A stretch of DNA of 64,000 bases from Oreohelix idahoensis (GCA_024509875.1 JAMPIV010012160.1:62001-126000), one strand, 5' to 3'; shown: positions 1 to 12,359, counted from the stretch's first letter. The notes: a model not told the origin generated them from the sequence alone. Translations and numbers: made by a program.

Positions 1-1840
1 GAGATCTCAGGAAGGACGGGCGGCATGCTATCAAAGACAGTAGTGGTCCCTGAAACGATTTCGCATCTCGGTGTTAAGCACGGAACAGATCGCAGCCAGA
101 GCGAACGGGGAAAGCTGACGCAAGCAGCGAGCGAAGATACGAGAGGCCAGGGGCGGCTTCTCTCTTTGGTCTGGCGGTCAGATCCCCAAAATCCTTCCGA
201 GATCAAAAAGGCTGTCAAGTTTCTCATGTCCCACTCATCTTGCATTCCAGTTGTAGATATACAGATCACGTAGAAATACACTTCATCACTCGCTGGCCAG
301 AACTTGATAGAAGCACTAGCGATATTTGAAATCTTGCTAGATTATCCCATGGATTTTCATTTATATTTGCAGTGAATTCTATTTCTGTGCAAAACGGTAA
401 TATATATATTGTGTAAAGTGATCAGTGGTCTAGTTCATTCATTCATTATATTTCATTGGATTTTGTGTTAATTTAAACCTATTAAATTAAACCGTCTCAA
501 TAGTTCCAGTTGTAAATGTAATGATATACCTGCTATACTATTTCCAAAAAGATAATAGATGTTTAATGCTTAAATTAACTTTAAAAGTCGCGAAGGAATT
601 TATAATTAATAAATTTAGTTAAGTCCTATATTTATAGATGTGTGATTTAACCACTAGAACTCGCGCAGTGTTTATTAAATATATAATTAAATACGCGAGC
701 GTATATATAATAGGCTTAACGGGAAATTTATCGCGCGCTTAGAAGATTATTTGATTTTTAAAGTATGATTATGTTGTTATGGGTTTTCTATCTTTTTCTC
801 TAGATTGATCACCTTTTGCAATCCCAGCAATAACGAAATCTTTCAGAGTTTCCATACTCGGTTCTTAAACTTCCAGACAGTTTGATGAGACATTTTTTTT
901 TTAAAGTAAATCTTGTGGTGGTCCGGTGCGGCCTAGCTAACATAATTACATGAAAGAAAGCCTACCCAAGATCATTTGATTATTATCATCAAATTAAATT
1001 ACAATCTGTAAGATAAACTGGAAGATGAACAGTGCCAGTAGCGATAGTTTATATACTGCTCTATTGTGAGAGATTACCGATTTACCTGACTGTGACTGAG
1101 CCTAGTTTTTCCTCACTGGATTAAAAAAAAAAAAAAAACTTACCGGTCAGTTGCTGTCATCACGCAGTGAAGGAATATTGCCATCACCTCATTTTCACCC
1201 CTGTGTTGAATTGTGTCAGTGCCATCCCATAGACTCCTTTTATATAATAAAACACAAGAACTCTTTAAACTTCAAGTCCGGCGATAAGCGGGAATATTTG
1301 CTCTCAGTAAAAACTCGCAATATCTGGGGCGGGACATAGAAGTGCTAGACAGTTTCACATGTCAAGAGTTTAATCAGTGTGTTTATCATTCTAGGGATTG
1401 TCTGATGCTGCAACTCGGTAAGTGTGTGAGTATATATGAGTGTGGATCCGCACAGTGTCCATGAATGACAGGAGATTTATTTTTTTGCAAAAAAACCATT
1501 TGTTAACTTGCCTACCGGGTAATACGTTTTCTGTATACCCGGCATTGTTCCTTTAGTGGGATAATTTTGTTAACTCTGTTTCATCCCCCCCCCCCTTTTT
1601 TCTTCTTTGTTTAGTAAAAGGAAGACACCAGTTGGGATAACAGTAATTTTTTGTCTACCACCATAACTAATATTGTAACACCTCTTTCAGAGTAATTAAA
1701 TTCACTGTTGGGTTAACTTTCCTATGCTCCCGATAACTATCTATCTTGAGACTGGGTTTATCTTTGTCTAATACAAGCGGGAAGGGCTTAGTCGATACCA
1801 ATCTTCTTCACCCCCTCCCTACCCCGTTATGTGCATTTGG
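1..1840. other. No recognised gene
   Basis: The stretch is AT-rich with short homopolymers. A short open frame at 25-273 (82 residues) has no recognisable domain, and nothing shows that it is expressed. Confidence 0.5.
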
Positions 1841-2225
1841 TTCTTGTGCGTTTATTCACCGGTTAAATCAAATTCTGGAAATTTATTACCAAAACTGAGA
1901 ACCGTACTTTTTCTTGACTGAAAAATGTTGATTTCACATTGTGATTTGGGAGGCAAGTTAAAAAAAAAAAGCGTTTCTCTTGCATTCATAGTTGACACGC
2001 TTACGACAGACCCGCCCCCCACCCCTCCCCCCCCCCCCCCCCCCCCCCCCCCCCGTATTTTTAAAAAAAAGTTTATAAACCAATAGAACGGAATTGAATC
2101 AGTTCTACAAGTTAACGGTACAAAGGAAACAAGGGAAATCGCTGCCGTTGCCTTCTCTAACTCAAGATCAGAGTCAGGCACCCTTTTACAGCTGGTTTGA
2201 CTGATGCGTGACACATGTTCCCTTC

Positions 2226-2518
2226 CTCGCTGCCGTTGCCTTCTCTAACTCAGGATCAGAGTCAGGTACCCATTTACAGCTGGTTACGGAGTGTTAGAGA
2301 CTTCACCATACTAGGTCCAGCATCGAGAGGTGGGGAGACCAGTTTCCTTCCTCGCTGTCTTTTCCTTCCCTAACTCAAAGTTAAGTACCCATTTATAGCT
2401 AGGTAGACCCCATCTCTCGATGCTGGACCTAGTATGGTGAAGTCTCTAACACTCCATAACAGCTGTAAATGGGTACCTTACTCTGATCCTGAGTTAGAGA
2501 AGGCAACGGCAGCGAGAA
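2226..2518. repeat. Near-perfect inverted repeat of SINE-body sequence (long hairpin)
   Basis: About 110 bp starting near 2226 is repeated in reverse complement at about 2403-2516, separated by about 60 bp. The arms include TAACTCAGGATCAGAGT and CATACTAGGTCCAGCATCGA. The arm sequence is the body of the SINE family also seen at 7870-8055 and 50640-50710. Confidence 0.75.
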
Positions 2519-2705
2519 AAGGAACAGGTGTCACGCATCAGTCTAACCAGCTGTAAAAGGGTACCTGCCTCTGATCTTGAGTTAGAGAAGGCAACGGCAG
2601 CGAGAAAGGGAACAGGTGTCACGCATCAGTCTAACCAGCTGTAAAAGGGTACCTGCCTCTGATCTTGAGTTAGAGAAGGCAACGGCAGCGAGGAAGGGAA
2701 CAGGC
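2462..2705 (+). repeat. Three tandem SINE-body segments (about 88 bp each)
   Basis: The motif AGCTGTAAA(T/A)GGGTACC recurs near 2462, 2550 and 2637, each followed by GAGTTAGAGAAGGCAACGGC. The array ends in a body segment (CCCCCACCTCATAAAGCTGG) shared with the copy at 7960. Confidence 0.65.
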
Positions 2706-2945
2706 CACCCCCACCTCATAAAGCTGGGACCCAGTACATCGAAGTCTATAACACTTCACTCCCCTACGGCAGAATGTGCTACGTGACTACAACCTTACGA
2801 ACGGCAGGCGTGTTTAAAAAAAAATTCTAAGCAACGGGGGAGGGGGGAGAGGACAATGACACTTTTTCAGTCAAGAAAGAGTACGGTGATCGGTTTGGGT
2901 AATAAATATCCACAATTTGATTTAACCGGTGAATTAACGCACAAG

Positions 2946-3639
2946 TACCGTGCATTTTTCTGTACTTATGATAATTTTATGTAACACTTGATATTGGTTT
3001 TTTTTTGTGATTTGATCTTTAAGGTTAATAAACATCATAAACTTATATCGGACTGTGTTGGAATACCCAAAAGCCCAAAAATTCCCTATTTGTTTAATAT
3101 AGCTGTATCCACGTCGTCTGAGTGTTTGAAGCAACAAATCGGTGTGAGCGCAGACGTGTGTCTGGAAAACTGGCAAATAATTGTTTGACCAGGAGAGTGG
3201 AAGAGAAGATTGAGAGAAACGATTTGTCGTAAATAAGTCTGTCTTTACTCTCCTCCAGCACTCTGTGGAGCATCATATTTAAATCTATACATTTCTATCA
3301 CTGAGTTTTCATCATCATTCTACACTCTAAACCGGACTACTATTTCTAGACTCTTTCTCTCAAAATAAATTTACGACAACTCGTACCACGAACATTAGAG
3401 GAAAACAAAGGTCTCTGCTAAGTTTTATGTTCTCTGATACTAATCAGGCGCTTCCCGCTGTCTCATCCAACGACCCTTTTTCTCAGCAATTTTATCCCCT
3501 CTGAGTATACAGTATAGCTCATTGGATATGATAAAAATTCACCATTACTTTCAGTTAATCTGAGTGAAATATATATCTAGGTGAACAGGTCTAAATATGC
3601 ATATAACTTATTACAAATGATAACAAATATATACACATG
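2946..3639. other. No recognised feature
   Basis: Short open frames occur on both strands, but none resembles a known protein and they overlap each other. Confidence 0.4.
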
Positions 3640-3955
3640 ATGTCATCATCATCTCCTTGCTCCATTCGGAATCTGGGGTTACTTCTGCTTTTGGTTCCCT
3701 GTGAGAACTAGCACGAAGCAATCACCACCGCTTTGCTGTGGTGGTTCATGAATATATCATTTTTACATGCTGAGGTTGCCAGCCTCGTTAGGACCTGTAT
3801 AAACACCAGCAAATTCAAACATGTCAAATTCAAAGTATAAAATATATGTTACAAATACCAGAGTGTGACGCTACCAGGTTTCGAACCCAGAACTCGGTAA
3901 CTTTGCTGCAAGAGGCAAGCGCTGTAACCACTCTGCCAATCGGGCACACCCATGT
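3640..3955 (-). mobile_element. tRNA-derived SINE
   Basis: On the minus strand, positions 3952 down to 3865 carry a tRNA-like head with an A-box-like TGGCAGAGTGG and a B-box-like GGGTTCGAAACC. A body follows (CCACCACAGCAAAGCGGTGG), and the element ends in a GATGATGATG tail near 3645. The same body without a clear head recurs at 32522-32740 and 59985-60240. The head is too altered to be called a working tRNA gene. Confidence 0.7.
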
Positions 3956-4105
3956 GATGCACATAGAAAGCGCATATAGCCATCGCTATCGTCAGTTCAT
4001 AAACAAGTATATGGAGATGTTAGCAACCTGGGGTTGACCGCTGCTTTCTGCCAGCTTATTCAAGTTGACGAATGAGGGTGGTCGAAGAAGAAGAAGAAGA
4101 AAAAC

Positions 4106-5970
4106 GCTGCTTTAAAAGTTGAAGATTTGTTAACAACAGTGGTTCTCAAGTGCAGTACCTACTGGCACAGTCACATCTTTATAAAACCTAGCCAGACCAC
4201 ATTGTCTTTTATATTTGGTCCCAAATATAACCGACAGCCTTGTGTCTAGGTTGAACGGATCATCCGATTAAATTTACCACAGCCTCTTATTATGCCTTTC
4301 TTTCAAGATATATGATCTCCCTCTACCTCTTTTACAGTCAAGTATCCTCATTGAGATAACTCCTCCTGCCCCTCCTCATTCTCCTCAAGAAAATTTGACA
4401 GAAGTGGTCTGGCTCTTGCTGTGAGACTACTTGAATTAATCTCACATACAGCTGTAAAAATGATGGCATACATGAACACAGAATAATGATAGTAATGGCG
4501 TGAAACTTTACAAGTTGCAAGCTTAGGAGCAAGGCATGTTACTTTTTAGTTGGCCTTTAAATAAATATCTGCACTTTAATTATATTGAACCTGCTCATCA
4601 TTGTCGTTTGACTAGCTCGATTGTTACTGATCAACTGCGATTCTGGCGGATGTGCTACCGCCGGATTATTATTACATCATGTACACTAGTCCTATATATT
4701 AGGATCCACTCTAGCTGAAAAAAAAATTCAAACATTTTCTGTACTATTTTCCGAACGCGGTATCTTTAGATCTTGAGGCAGACGCCACACCTCTTTACCA
4801 CTCCAACCCCAACTAAATTGTAGCTAAATCGTGACATATATAACGAAATATTTAAAGAACGAAGTTAAAAAAAACAGTAAAACTGCTGCACATGCGTATA
4901 ATTTCATTTAAAAAGAACCAAGAATGGTAGATGATCCGTTATACTTATCGGTACCAGATTGGCTAACATAGTATACAATTGGAATTAAATGAGACAAAAC
5001 AAATACAAAGAAGATATATATAGGAGTTTTTAGTCGACTCCCTGAATTTTCCAGGGGAGATCACTCTAATCTCTTTTGAGGAAAATAGCCCATTCTTTTA
5101 ATTTCCATACAATAACACAATTTCAAACAGAAACTGGAATTAAAACAAAATCAATAAATTGCGATTAATAAAATATATCTGTATGTTTATTAAAGTAGAA
5201 GTTTGGTAAAGATTGCAGATACTTATTTACACAGTTCACAAGTTGGAAAATTATAAAGTGTCAATGTCTTTGTACATCATTTCAGGCAATTGATGACTTC
5301 TGGATCTTGTATCTTCAAAATAATGAGTACCTATTTAATTAAGGTCATTTCACTGCAGACACTTCTTGTCATACATCAGGTGTTGATGTCCAAGATACTT
5401 AAATCACCTAGACAGGTAGTCACAATTCTACTATCCGGCGAATAGCAGAAGTGGTCCTTCAGTCACACACTGCAGCCTTTTATGCTTCTTATCAGAAGCC
5501 TGTGTTGTTACTCTCGGATAAGCAGGTCAGCTTTGCTTTTCTCAGCTATGGGATGTGGCTTCGACAAGCATATGTCAGTCCGCTGAACATCTTTTCAGGT
5601 ATGAAAATGTTGAGAGTCCATTGTTGAATCTGAGCGGGCTTATATATCACAGTCTAAATCTAACCCTTTTCTTCTTGAAGATCCGCTCCTGGGTTCACTT
5701 TTCTCTTTGTAACTTTCGTGAGATTTCAATGCTGTGCTGTTTTCCGACAAAGTAATGGTTTCCTCGTCAATTACCAAAGATAATAATTTCCCACTGATAA
5801 TTTCCCACTGTCATAATTACATGTATTTGTAGTTGCTATTCAAATCCCAAGAAGAATTATTCTGTTCGGAGCATTAACCATAAAGTTATAGCAAATTACT
5901 AGTGTGCGATTAATAATTTATCATAAAGATAAACTAGGTTATGTGGCAATTCCAGAATGTCTTGCCCGTT
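4106..5970. other. No recognised gene
   Basis: Low-complexity and AT-rich sequence. A GAAGAAGAAGAAG tract at about 4084-4101 looks like the 3' tail of a retroposon, but its body is not identifiable. Confidence 0.4.
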
Positions 5971-5984
5971 TCGCTACAGTGTTG

Positions 5985-7300
5985 TATCATATGTGGGTGT
6001 AGTGTTGTACCGTCGTTGATTGTAGTGATGTCTCGTCGTTGGGGGTAGTGTTGTACCGTCTGTGGGTGTAGTGTTGTATCGTCTGTGGGTGTAGTGTGGT
6101 ATCGTCTGTGGGTGTAGTGTTGTATCGTCTGTGGGTGTAGTGTTGTATCGTCTGTGGGTGTAGTGTGGTATCGTCTGTGGGTGTAGTGTGGTATCGTCTG
6201 TGGGTGTAGTGTGGTATCGTCTGTGGGCGTCTTTTTCTTCTTTGATCCTTAGCCGCCGACCGTCAAAGCAGTCAGTGGCCATTACGCCTGGTGGCGTCTT
6301 GTAGGGCAACAACAAATTGATTCCACTTTGCTCGGTCGGCGGCCATCCTTCGTACAGTGCCCCAACTCTGGTTCATTCTTTGCATCTCAGCCTCCACAGT
6401 AATCCGCCAAGTTGTTTTTGGTCGGCCTCTCTTTCGTTTTCCTTCAGGGGTTCATAGCATAGCTGTTCTTGTGATGGCATCGGGGTCTCTTCTGAGGACA
6501 TGGCCAACCCAGCTCCAGCGTCTGCCAGCTATGATGGTGTGCATGTCCTCTTGCTTGCTCCGAGTAAGCAGATCTTGGTTGGTGATGGTATTCAGCCAAA
6601 AGATTTGGAGAATTTTTCTTAGGCATGTTGTGTGAAAAGAGGACAATTTCGACATTTCCTTCTCTGTAACTCTACAGCTCTCCGCGCCATAGAGAAGCAC
6701 AGAAAGCACACAGCTCTGATATAATCCTAATTTTGTGCTTGTGCTGTACTGAGAAGACTTCCAGATATTGTTTAGACTAAAAAAGGCTGTTCTTGCTTTG
6801 TTCATTCTGTTGTTGATGTCTTAGCTTGCTCCGCCGTCTGGTGTTACTATGCATCCTAGGTATGTGAAGGCATCTGTCTGTTCCAGTTGCTGATTCCTTA
6901 CTGATATGGGCTCAGGGTTGCTCACATTGAGCGTCATGACCTCTGTCTTCTTTAGGTTGATGTTCAAGTGTCTGTGGGCGTAGAGGTGTATAATTGTGGA
7001 TGTAATGTATCATCTTTGGGTATTGTGTTATATCATTTGTCGGTAGAGTATGCTGCTATCTGTGGGTGCGATGGTGCGTCACTTGTTGGTGTAGAGTGAG
7101 GATATCGATGGCTATGAGTGATGTTACATCAACTGTGGTGTGGCGTTGCGTCATCTGTGGTATGATGTTACCTCATATAGGGGTGTGATGTTACGTCATA
7201 TGATTACTTTTGTGTATGGTACTACTGTACATTATCTGTGGGTATAGGCTGACATCATATGTATGTGTGGTATTACATCATCTGTGGGTGTGGTGATTTT
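5985..7300 (+). repeat. 23-bp minisatellite, split by a LINE fragment
   Basis: The unit is roughly TGTAGTGTTGTATCGTCTGTGGG. It repeats regularly at 5985-6230 and continues in degenerate form from 6970 to about 7300. The interruption at 6231-6969 is a retrotransposon insertion. Confidence 0.8.
6231..6969 (-). mobile_element. 5'-truncated non-LTR retrotransposon (LINE) fragment
   Basis: The minus strand encodes the C-terminal part of a LINE reverse transcriptase: a segment with LEQTDAFTYLGCIV, then SVLLYGAESCRVTEKE, WVGHVLRRDPDAITR and a GKRKRGRPKTTWR tail typical of animal LINEs. The frame is broken. It is flanked by 12-bp direct repeats GTCTGTGGGCGT (6219-6230 and 6970-6981) and has an A/G-rich 3' tail, so it is a genuine insertion. 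Clade is not resolved. Confidence 0.85.
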
Positions 7301-7439
7301 TAAAATAATGCATTTGCTACACAGTTTCTTTATTTCTAAGTACATGCATTCTCCTATTTTCCCATGTCCATACACTCTTTCAGCCTCATGCACACACAGA
7401 ATTATGACAGTCATTTTAGTTCTGCAGATCAGTAATCAA

Positions 7440-7720
7440 TCAATACCCGTTAGTTCCACAAGGAGCATATGCCTTCAGCAAACCCATGACCTAGTCTTCC
7501 TGTCACGTGCCAGCAGCTCAGGTTCTTTCCGTGTCTTCCCCTTCATTTTCACCTCTGTCTCCAGTTCTTTTCTCTTTGTTTTTGGTCTGCCTCTCTTTCC
7601 CTGGGGGATTCCAGCACACGGACTACCTTGTAATGCTATCAACTGGTTTCCTCATTGTGTGCCATGTCCATCGCCAGCATCTTCTTTCTCCAGATACTAG
7701 CTTGAAACACTGCGTATTTT
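7440..7720 (-). mobile_element. LINE 3'-terminal coding fragment
   Basis: The minus strand gives GKRGRPKTKRKELETEV and ARDRKT, the usual C-terminal sequence after the RT domain of many animal LINEs. Its nucleotide sequence (TTGTAATGCTATCAAC and surroundings) matches the complement of 16960-17100, so both belong to one family. Stops and shifts interrupt it. Confidence 0.6.
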
Positions 7721-7869
7721 GTCTTGTATTACAATAAATGAAACAAGCAAGTCATTAATTCGCCCGTTGATAAACGTGTTGCTCATTAGTATGACGTAGA
7801 TTACCCAGTTTAATTAATTTAGAGAACCACCGTGTTGACTGTCATGTTCACGCAACTTTGGTCACCGAC

Positions 7870-8055
7870 TTACAGGTCATGTCTGCCCAGCTGTAAACGG
7901 ATACTCGCCACGGCTGTCGAGTTAGGGAGGTCAAAAGCAGCGATGGAGGGAATAGGTCACCCCCACCTCATAAAAAAGCTGGACCTAGTATGAAGTCTCT
8001 AACGCTTCACTCCCCCACGGCACAGTCTCTGCTATAGGACTACCTTTACCTTTAT
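7870..8055 (+). mobile_element. SINE body fragment
   Basis: It contains CCAGCTGTAAACGGATAC, then CCCCCACCTCATAAAAAAGC and CTTCACTCCCCCACGGCA, the body of the family found at 2226-2760 and 47815-48120. No tRNA head is evident. Confidence 0.6.
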
Positions 8056-8059
8056 CTAC

Positions 8060-8807
8060 TGCTGGAGTCCACCAGTCGTAAATCATGTGGCTACAGGCTG
8101 GTAGAAGTCAACGTCAAACTATGACCATTGACATTCGTTTACCGTATCTGTATGCCAGTTGAGAAGGTTCTATGTGCTTGGCAAAGGACAGTTCTTGAAA
8201 TCCATTCAGGCATGTGGACGATTTTGCAACAGATTAGCAAGGGGGGAATGTTTGGCCCCTTAGACGTTTAAAACATCCGCGTAGTTCACACTGTTATATT
8301 TACCCAGGACACAACTGGGATTGCCAGTCAATCAAAGACATGTAACACTGCCAATTTTCATTTTGTCACACCAACAGTGATGGTTTCTTTTTCAATTTTG
8401 TCCTGAAATTTGACTTTGAAGACACTGAGTTTTTGTGATTCTTGTGGCCATAGCTGTTAGGATAGCTATTTAGCGCTGTTACTTCTGCGGATTGTTTATG
8501 CCAAGCCTTAACCAGAACTATTTGTTTATTTCTTTTCTTTTTTCATGTTCTCCTTTTGACTTTCGTTGTTTGTTACATTTCTTGTCTTGATTTTTCCTTC
8601 TTTCTGGTTCTATATTATTACTTGCTTATTTGTTGTACTTTTACCTCACATCACTTGTGTTATTCAATTTTTTTTTTTTCATCTTTCTGTATCGCTCATC
8701 TTATCTCTGTTTAATTTCTTCATATGTTTGTCGTCATATATTGTTGCCATAGCAACATATGTGGAAATGACGTGAAAGGCAGAAAATGGGAAGCACAAAT
8801 TGTCCAC

Positions 8808-8838
<31 letters not shown>

Positions 8839-8855
8839 CGTACGCCCGCTAATAC
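8060..8855. other. No recognised gene; contains poly-T runs
   Basis: The sequence is T-rich, with a poly-T run of about 27 at 8812-8838. The hydrophobic open frame at 8566-8775 reflects base composition. Confidence 0.4.
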
Positions 8856-8859
8856 TCGA

Positions 8860-9185
8860 GGCGAAATCTCAGGTTATTATTTATGTCTAACCTGACATTG
8901 ATTTTACGTGAGTATCCCTTTTTCCTTGTACAGAGACAGGTATCCCTCGCCATTCAGGCAAATACTCTCCGATTTCGGAGGTACCCATTACAGCTGGGTC
9001 GGCTCAGGAGCCGCCAATCCCTGGTCGACGACACTCCTTCAAATGTCCTCGCCAGGTCTCAAGTTAATCCAGTACAAATCCCGGTCGACGAAAAATCCTC
9101 AAATGCCGTCACCCGGGTTTGATCCTGGATCACCCGGTCGCCAGAGCGGTGTGGTAACCACTACGCTAGCGCGGCTCCCTCCACC
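8860..9185 (-). mobile_element. tRNA-derived SINE, second family
   Basis: On the minus strand, from 9178, the head reads GCGCTAGCGTAGTGGTTACC (A-box-like), followed by GGATCAAACCCGGG (B-box-like) at about 9112-9126. The body extends to about 8860. A shorter copy in the same orientation lies at 43670-43780. Confidence 0.65.
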
Positions 9186-9224
9186 AAATTGAAATTGAAT
9201 GTCAGTTTCCAGGGATAGCTAAAA

Positions 9225-11120
9225 CATCATCATCATGTGCCATTCCTAGTGGCGTAGGAGATCATGTCTCTCCACAACTTCCTGTCTCCAGTACAATTTA
9301 TCAATTCTGTTGTTGACTTCTTTCCGTGCCACGATGTCAAACTGTCCAGTATTTGCTCTCTTTGTCTTCCTCTATCTCTTTTTTCTTCAATCTTACCTGT
9401 TGTTACGAAATATTCCAGCTTTCCTCTTCTCATACCATGCCCAAAAAAGTGGATTGCTTCTTTGTAACTTGTAAAACAAGTTTCCTAAATGCATTGGCCT
9501 CTTTCGGGACATCCTGATTATTCTTTTTGGCTGTCAGTGGTACTTTTAACATTCTTCTGTAAAACCACATCTCTGTGGCCTCTAGTGCTTTCCCTTCGTG
9601 TTTACTAAATGCTTATGACTCACTCCCATACGTCAGGATTGCTTCTATATAACACTGAAGAACTCTTTTTCTTACTTCCATTGACAAAGAATTGGTGCAT
9701 AAAATACTCTTCATTTTATAGAATGCTGTTTTTGCCTGAGCTCTTCTGCTCTTAACTATGTCCAACGACTACCTGTTAATTACCTTTATTTATTTATTGA
9801 CTTATTTATTTACTATCCACAGGACTCAGGTTTCCTTCATTATTTATTTAAGAGTTGACCCATCCGTAACTTCAACCTCCCCGTCTATTCTTTGTTATTC
9901 GTCTTCCACTACACATTACTGGACACAAGTATTTCGGCCTTTATTTGGTCTATACTTGCTGATAGGAAAGTTATATTAGTGATTGCGTCTTTAAAACTGT
10001 CTGGGTCGTCCACGGGTCCTATACCATAGTTGTGTGAGTGTCACGAGAATGACCTCAGCCAATAATGCACTTTTTTTGGGGTGCAAAATTGGCTCAGCGT
10101 CCATTCACGATGTACTGTCACAGCAAGGCGATGGCGCCGTCTGGTTGGTCCTAGGTTCGATTCCCGGTAAGCCTATCACTTATATTTTCTTTTCTGTTGC
10201 CTAGTGCCACCCTTTATGTCCAACGAGTACCTGTTAATTACCTTTATTTATGTATTTACTTATTTATTTACTATCCACAGGACTCAGGTTTCCTTCATTA
10301 TTTATTTGCTCTTAACTTCTGAGATACATCTTCCATCTGTTGTTATTAATGTGCCCAGGTATTTGAATTTATTGACCTGTTTTTAAACTGTTCCATTTAC
10401 TTTGATAGTGCATTCTGGGGAAGCCATTTTCTTTGAGACCACTATTACTTCTGTTTTTTTAGTATTAAGGCTGAGGCCTTTATTTTCACTTTCTGTCACT
10501 ATTGTATCAACGGTTTCCTGCAGCTCCTTTTCACTTGTTGCTATTAAGACTGTATGAACAGCCTATACCAAGTTGTTTATATTGTCCGCCAAATGATATT
10601 CTTGGCATGTCCTTTAGGGATCTCATTATAATTTCACTTTACAGATTGAACAGATCCGGTGACAGCACACATCCCTGCCTAACTCCCTTTTTTACTTGCT
10701 GAAACGTTCCTTTTTGGCTGCTAACTCTTACAGCTCCTGTTTATTGCCAGTACAGTCTTTACCATCATTGTTGATGCCTTCTAACATTTTGATAATTTCC
10801 CCATGTTTCACTTTGTCAAATGCCTTAGTGTAATCTATTCCATGAAGCATAAGTACAGCTCTGTTTTTACTTCTATGGCTCTTTCTATTAATGTTCTTAA
10901 AATATATATAGCATTGTTTGTGCCTTTACGTTACACGAATACACAGTGTTCATCGCCGATTTCTGGTTTAATTTTATTTCTCGCTCTTCTCATGATACTT
11001 CGTAATAATATTTTGGTCACATGACTCTTAAGACTAATGGTGCGATGTTCTTCACATTCCATGGCTCCAGGTTTCTTCGACAAAGCTATGAATGTGAATT
11101 TAGCTAAAACATGCATTTAA
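9225..11120 (-). mobile_element. LINE fragment (RT domain to 3' end), interrupted by another element
   Basis: Minus-strand reading gives an RT start with KKPGAMECEEHRTISL (10931-11116), then YTKAFDKVKH, TVLIATSEKELQETVD, FKYLGTLITTDGRC and, after an interruption, YRRMLKVPLTAKK and MRRGKLEYFVTTGKIEEKRD to a stop near 9233. An ATG/CAT trinucleotide tail follows. These motifs are those of animal endonuclease-RT LINEs. Frame breaks and the insertion at 9757-10306 make it inactive; the endonuclease end is missing. Confidence 0.85.
9757..10306. mobile_element. Compact 550-bp element with 92-bp direct terminal repeats and 10-bp target duplication
   Basis: Positions 9757-9848 and 10215-10306 are direct repeats differing at about three bases. 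The element sits inside the LINE and is bounded by TGCTCTTAAC at 9747-9756 and 10307-10316, a 10-bp target-site duplication. Its inner part (10040-10214) matches the SINE family seen at 45030-45185, including a B-box-like GGTTCGATTCC near 10163. No protein is encoded. It could be a SINE mobilised with a duplicated tail or a short terminal-repeat retroelement. Confidence 0.75.
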
Positions 11121-11124
11121 AAAG

Positions 11125-12160
11125 AATTATCCCAGCGACATCCGAGGTGACCCGACATAGCCAAGAACGCAGTAGAAATGTACCCGTGGCGGTTAATATC
11201 AACAGTTGTAGTGGAAGGAGCATTGTTATCTGGACAATGTTACACGCAATAGCTAAGTTGGTATTAACACCTAACATAAAGGTGGTGGGGAAAGGGGAGG
11301 GAGGTTATATGCGAATGAGCGTATCCGGTTTGCCAGTTTGGCTTTTTTCACGCCAACTTCCACAAATCTGGCTTTTTCAAAGATCGTTTAGCGTCAGAAA
11401 ATTCGTTTGGCTTTATGACTAACATTGTTTATGTTCTTTCATAATGATGCCATTTACGGCAAGACACCTGTTATCAGACAGTTCACTTCAAAAACATTTG
11501 TGTATCTTGGTTCAGTTTTTGAGTGAAATAACAAATACAAGATCAACTGAATTTGTAAGTTTAATTCCAGGTAGGAAATGTAGTTAGCCTGAGATAAAGT
11601 AGGCCTACTCATAATTCCTGTGTGGTCCGAATGTCTTAAAACAAAACCAGAGAGAAGATACAAATGTTGTTCTAGTATACTGTTGATCTACTGTCACATT
11701 CTACGCACGGCATATTCTAGAGCAGACACAGTGATGTCATGGTCATTGCTGAAAATGTATGCAAATATAAGATAACAACATGATCATTTTCGTATACTCT
11801 TCAGTCAGGGATCCATCTTTCATTGATACGAAGATCTAAAAGGTTTAAGTATTGCCTGACCCACATATCCCTATGACGGAAGCGGACAGTAGTGCCACAT
11901 CGTTCTATCTATATTAACGAACATTTGGTTCACCTCACAGGACATCACTTGAGTCTGGATCTATACTTGGTCAAAACCACCGGGCATTTAAATTGTCATT
12001 CCTTTTTAGTGTTATACTATCAGTAGCAGTCCCTGCCCCAGACACGGTCTTTCGCTCAGTGAGCTACGGCAGAAACTGGCCAGATAGTTACATGTAGATT
12101 TATGTTTCAACATTTCTTGTCTGATTGATTTAAATTATATTGTGGCCGCTTAAAACTCTT
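11125..12160. other. No recognised feature
   Basis: Unique-looking AT-rich sequence. The open frame at 11111-11422 has no recognisable domain. Confidence 0.4.
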
Positions 12161-12164
12161 TAAA

Positions 12165-12320
12165 AAAAAACGTATTTGCTTGCCCTGCGCCATCCACTCA
12201 AGATATTTCCAAGTCTTCTTGATCATTGTCAGTGCTGTATCTAGTTCTGTTCTCCGTGTTTTTAGTCTCCCTCTTACCCTGGGCATTCCAAAACGAAGAC
12301 AGTCACGATGAAATCTCACA
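12165..12320 (-). mobile_element. Short LINE C-terminal remnant
   Basis: The minus strand reads GMPRVRGRLKTRRTELD and KKTWKYLEWMAQGK, resembling the GRPKTRW...AQDR sequence near the C-terminus of many LINE proteins. Only about 50 codons remain. Confidence 0.5.
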
Positions 12321-12359
12321 GGGCTGAATCTGTTTGTTTAAAATACATTTCCTATGGTT

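Larger units (their letters stand above)
1843..2945. repeat. Foldback-like block with 83-bp terminal inverted repeats
   Basis: Positions 1843-1925 and 2863-2945 are inverted copies of each other (about 83 bp with roughly nine mismatches), both containing the ACCGGTTAAATCAAAT sequence or its complement. Between them lie a poly-C run (about 2026-2054), a piece resembling 28750-28810, and several copies of a SINE body in both orientations. It may be a foldback transposon or an inverted segmental duplication. No transposase is present. Confidence 0.6.

Noticed and set aside
25..273. 82-codon open frame at the window start
   Set aside because: No recognisable domain, no splice or promoter context, and not longer than expected by chance.
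3865..3955. tRNA gene on the minus strand
   Set aside because: A and B boxes are present but the acceptor and anticodon stems do not pair, and a SINE body and tail follow. The same holds for the heads at 8860-9185, 43670-43780 and 50700-50790.
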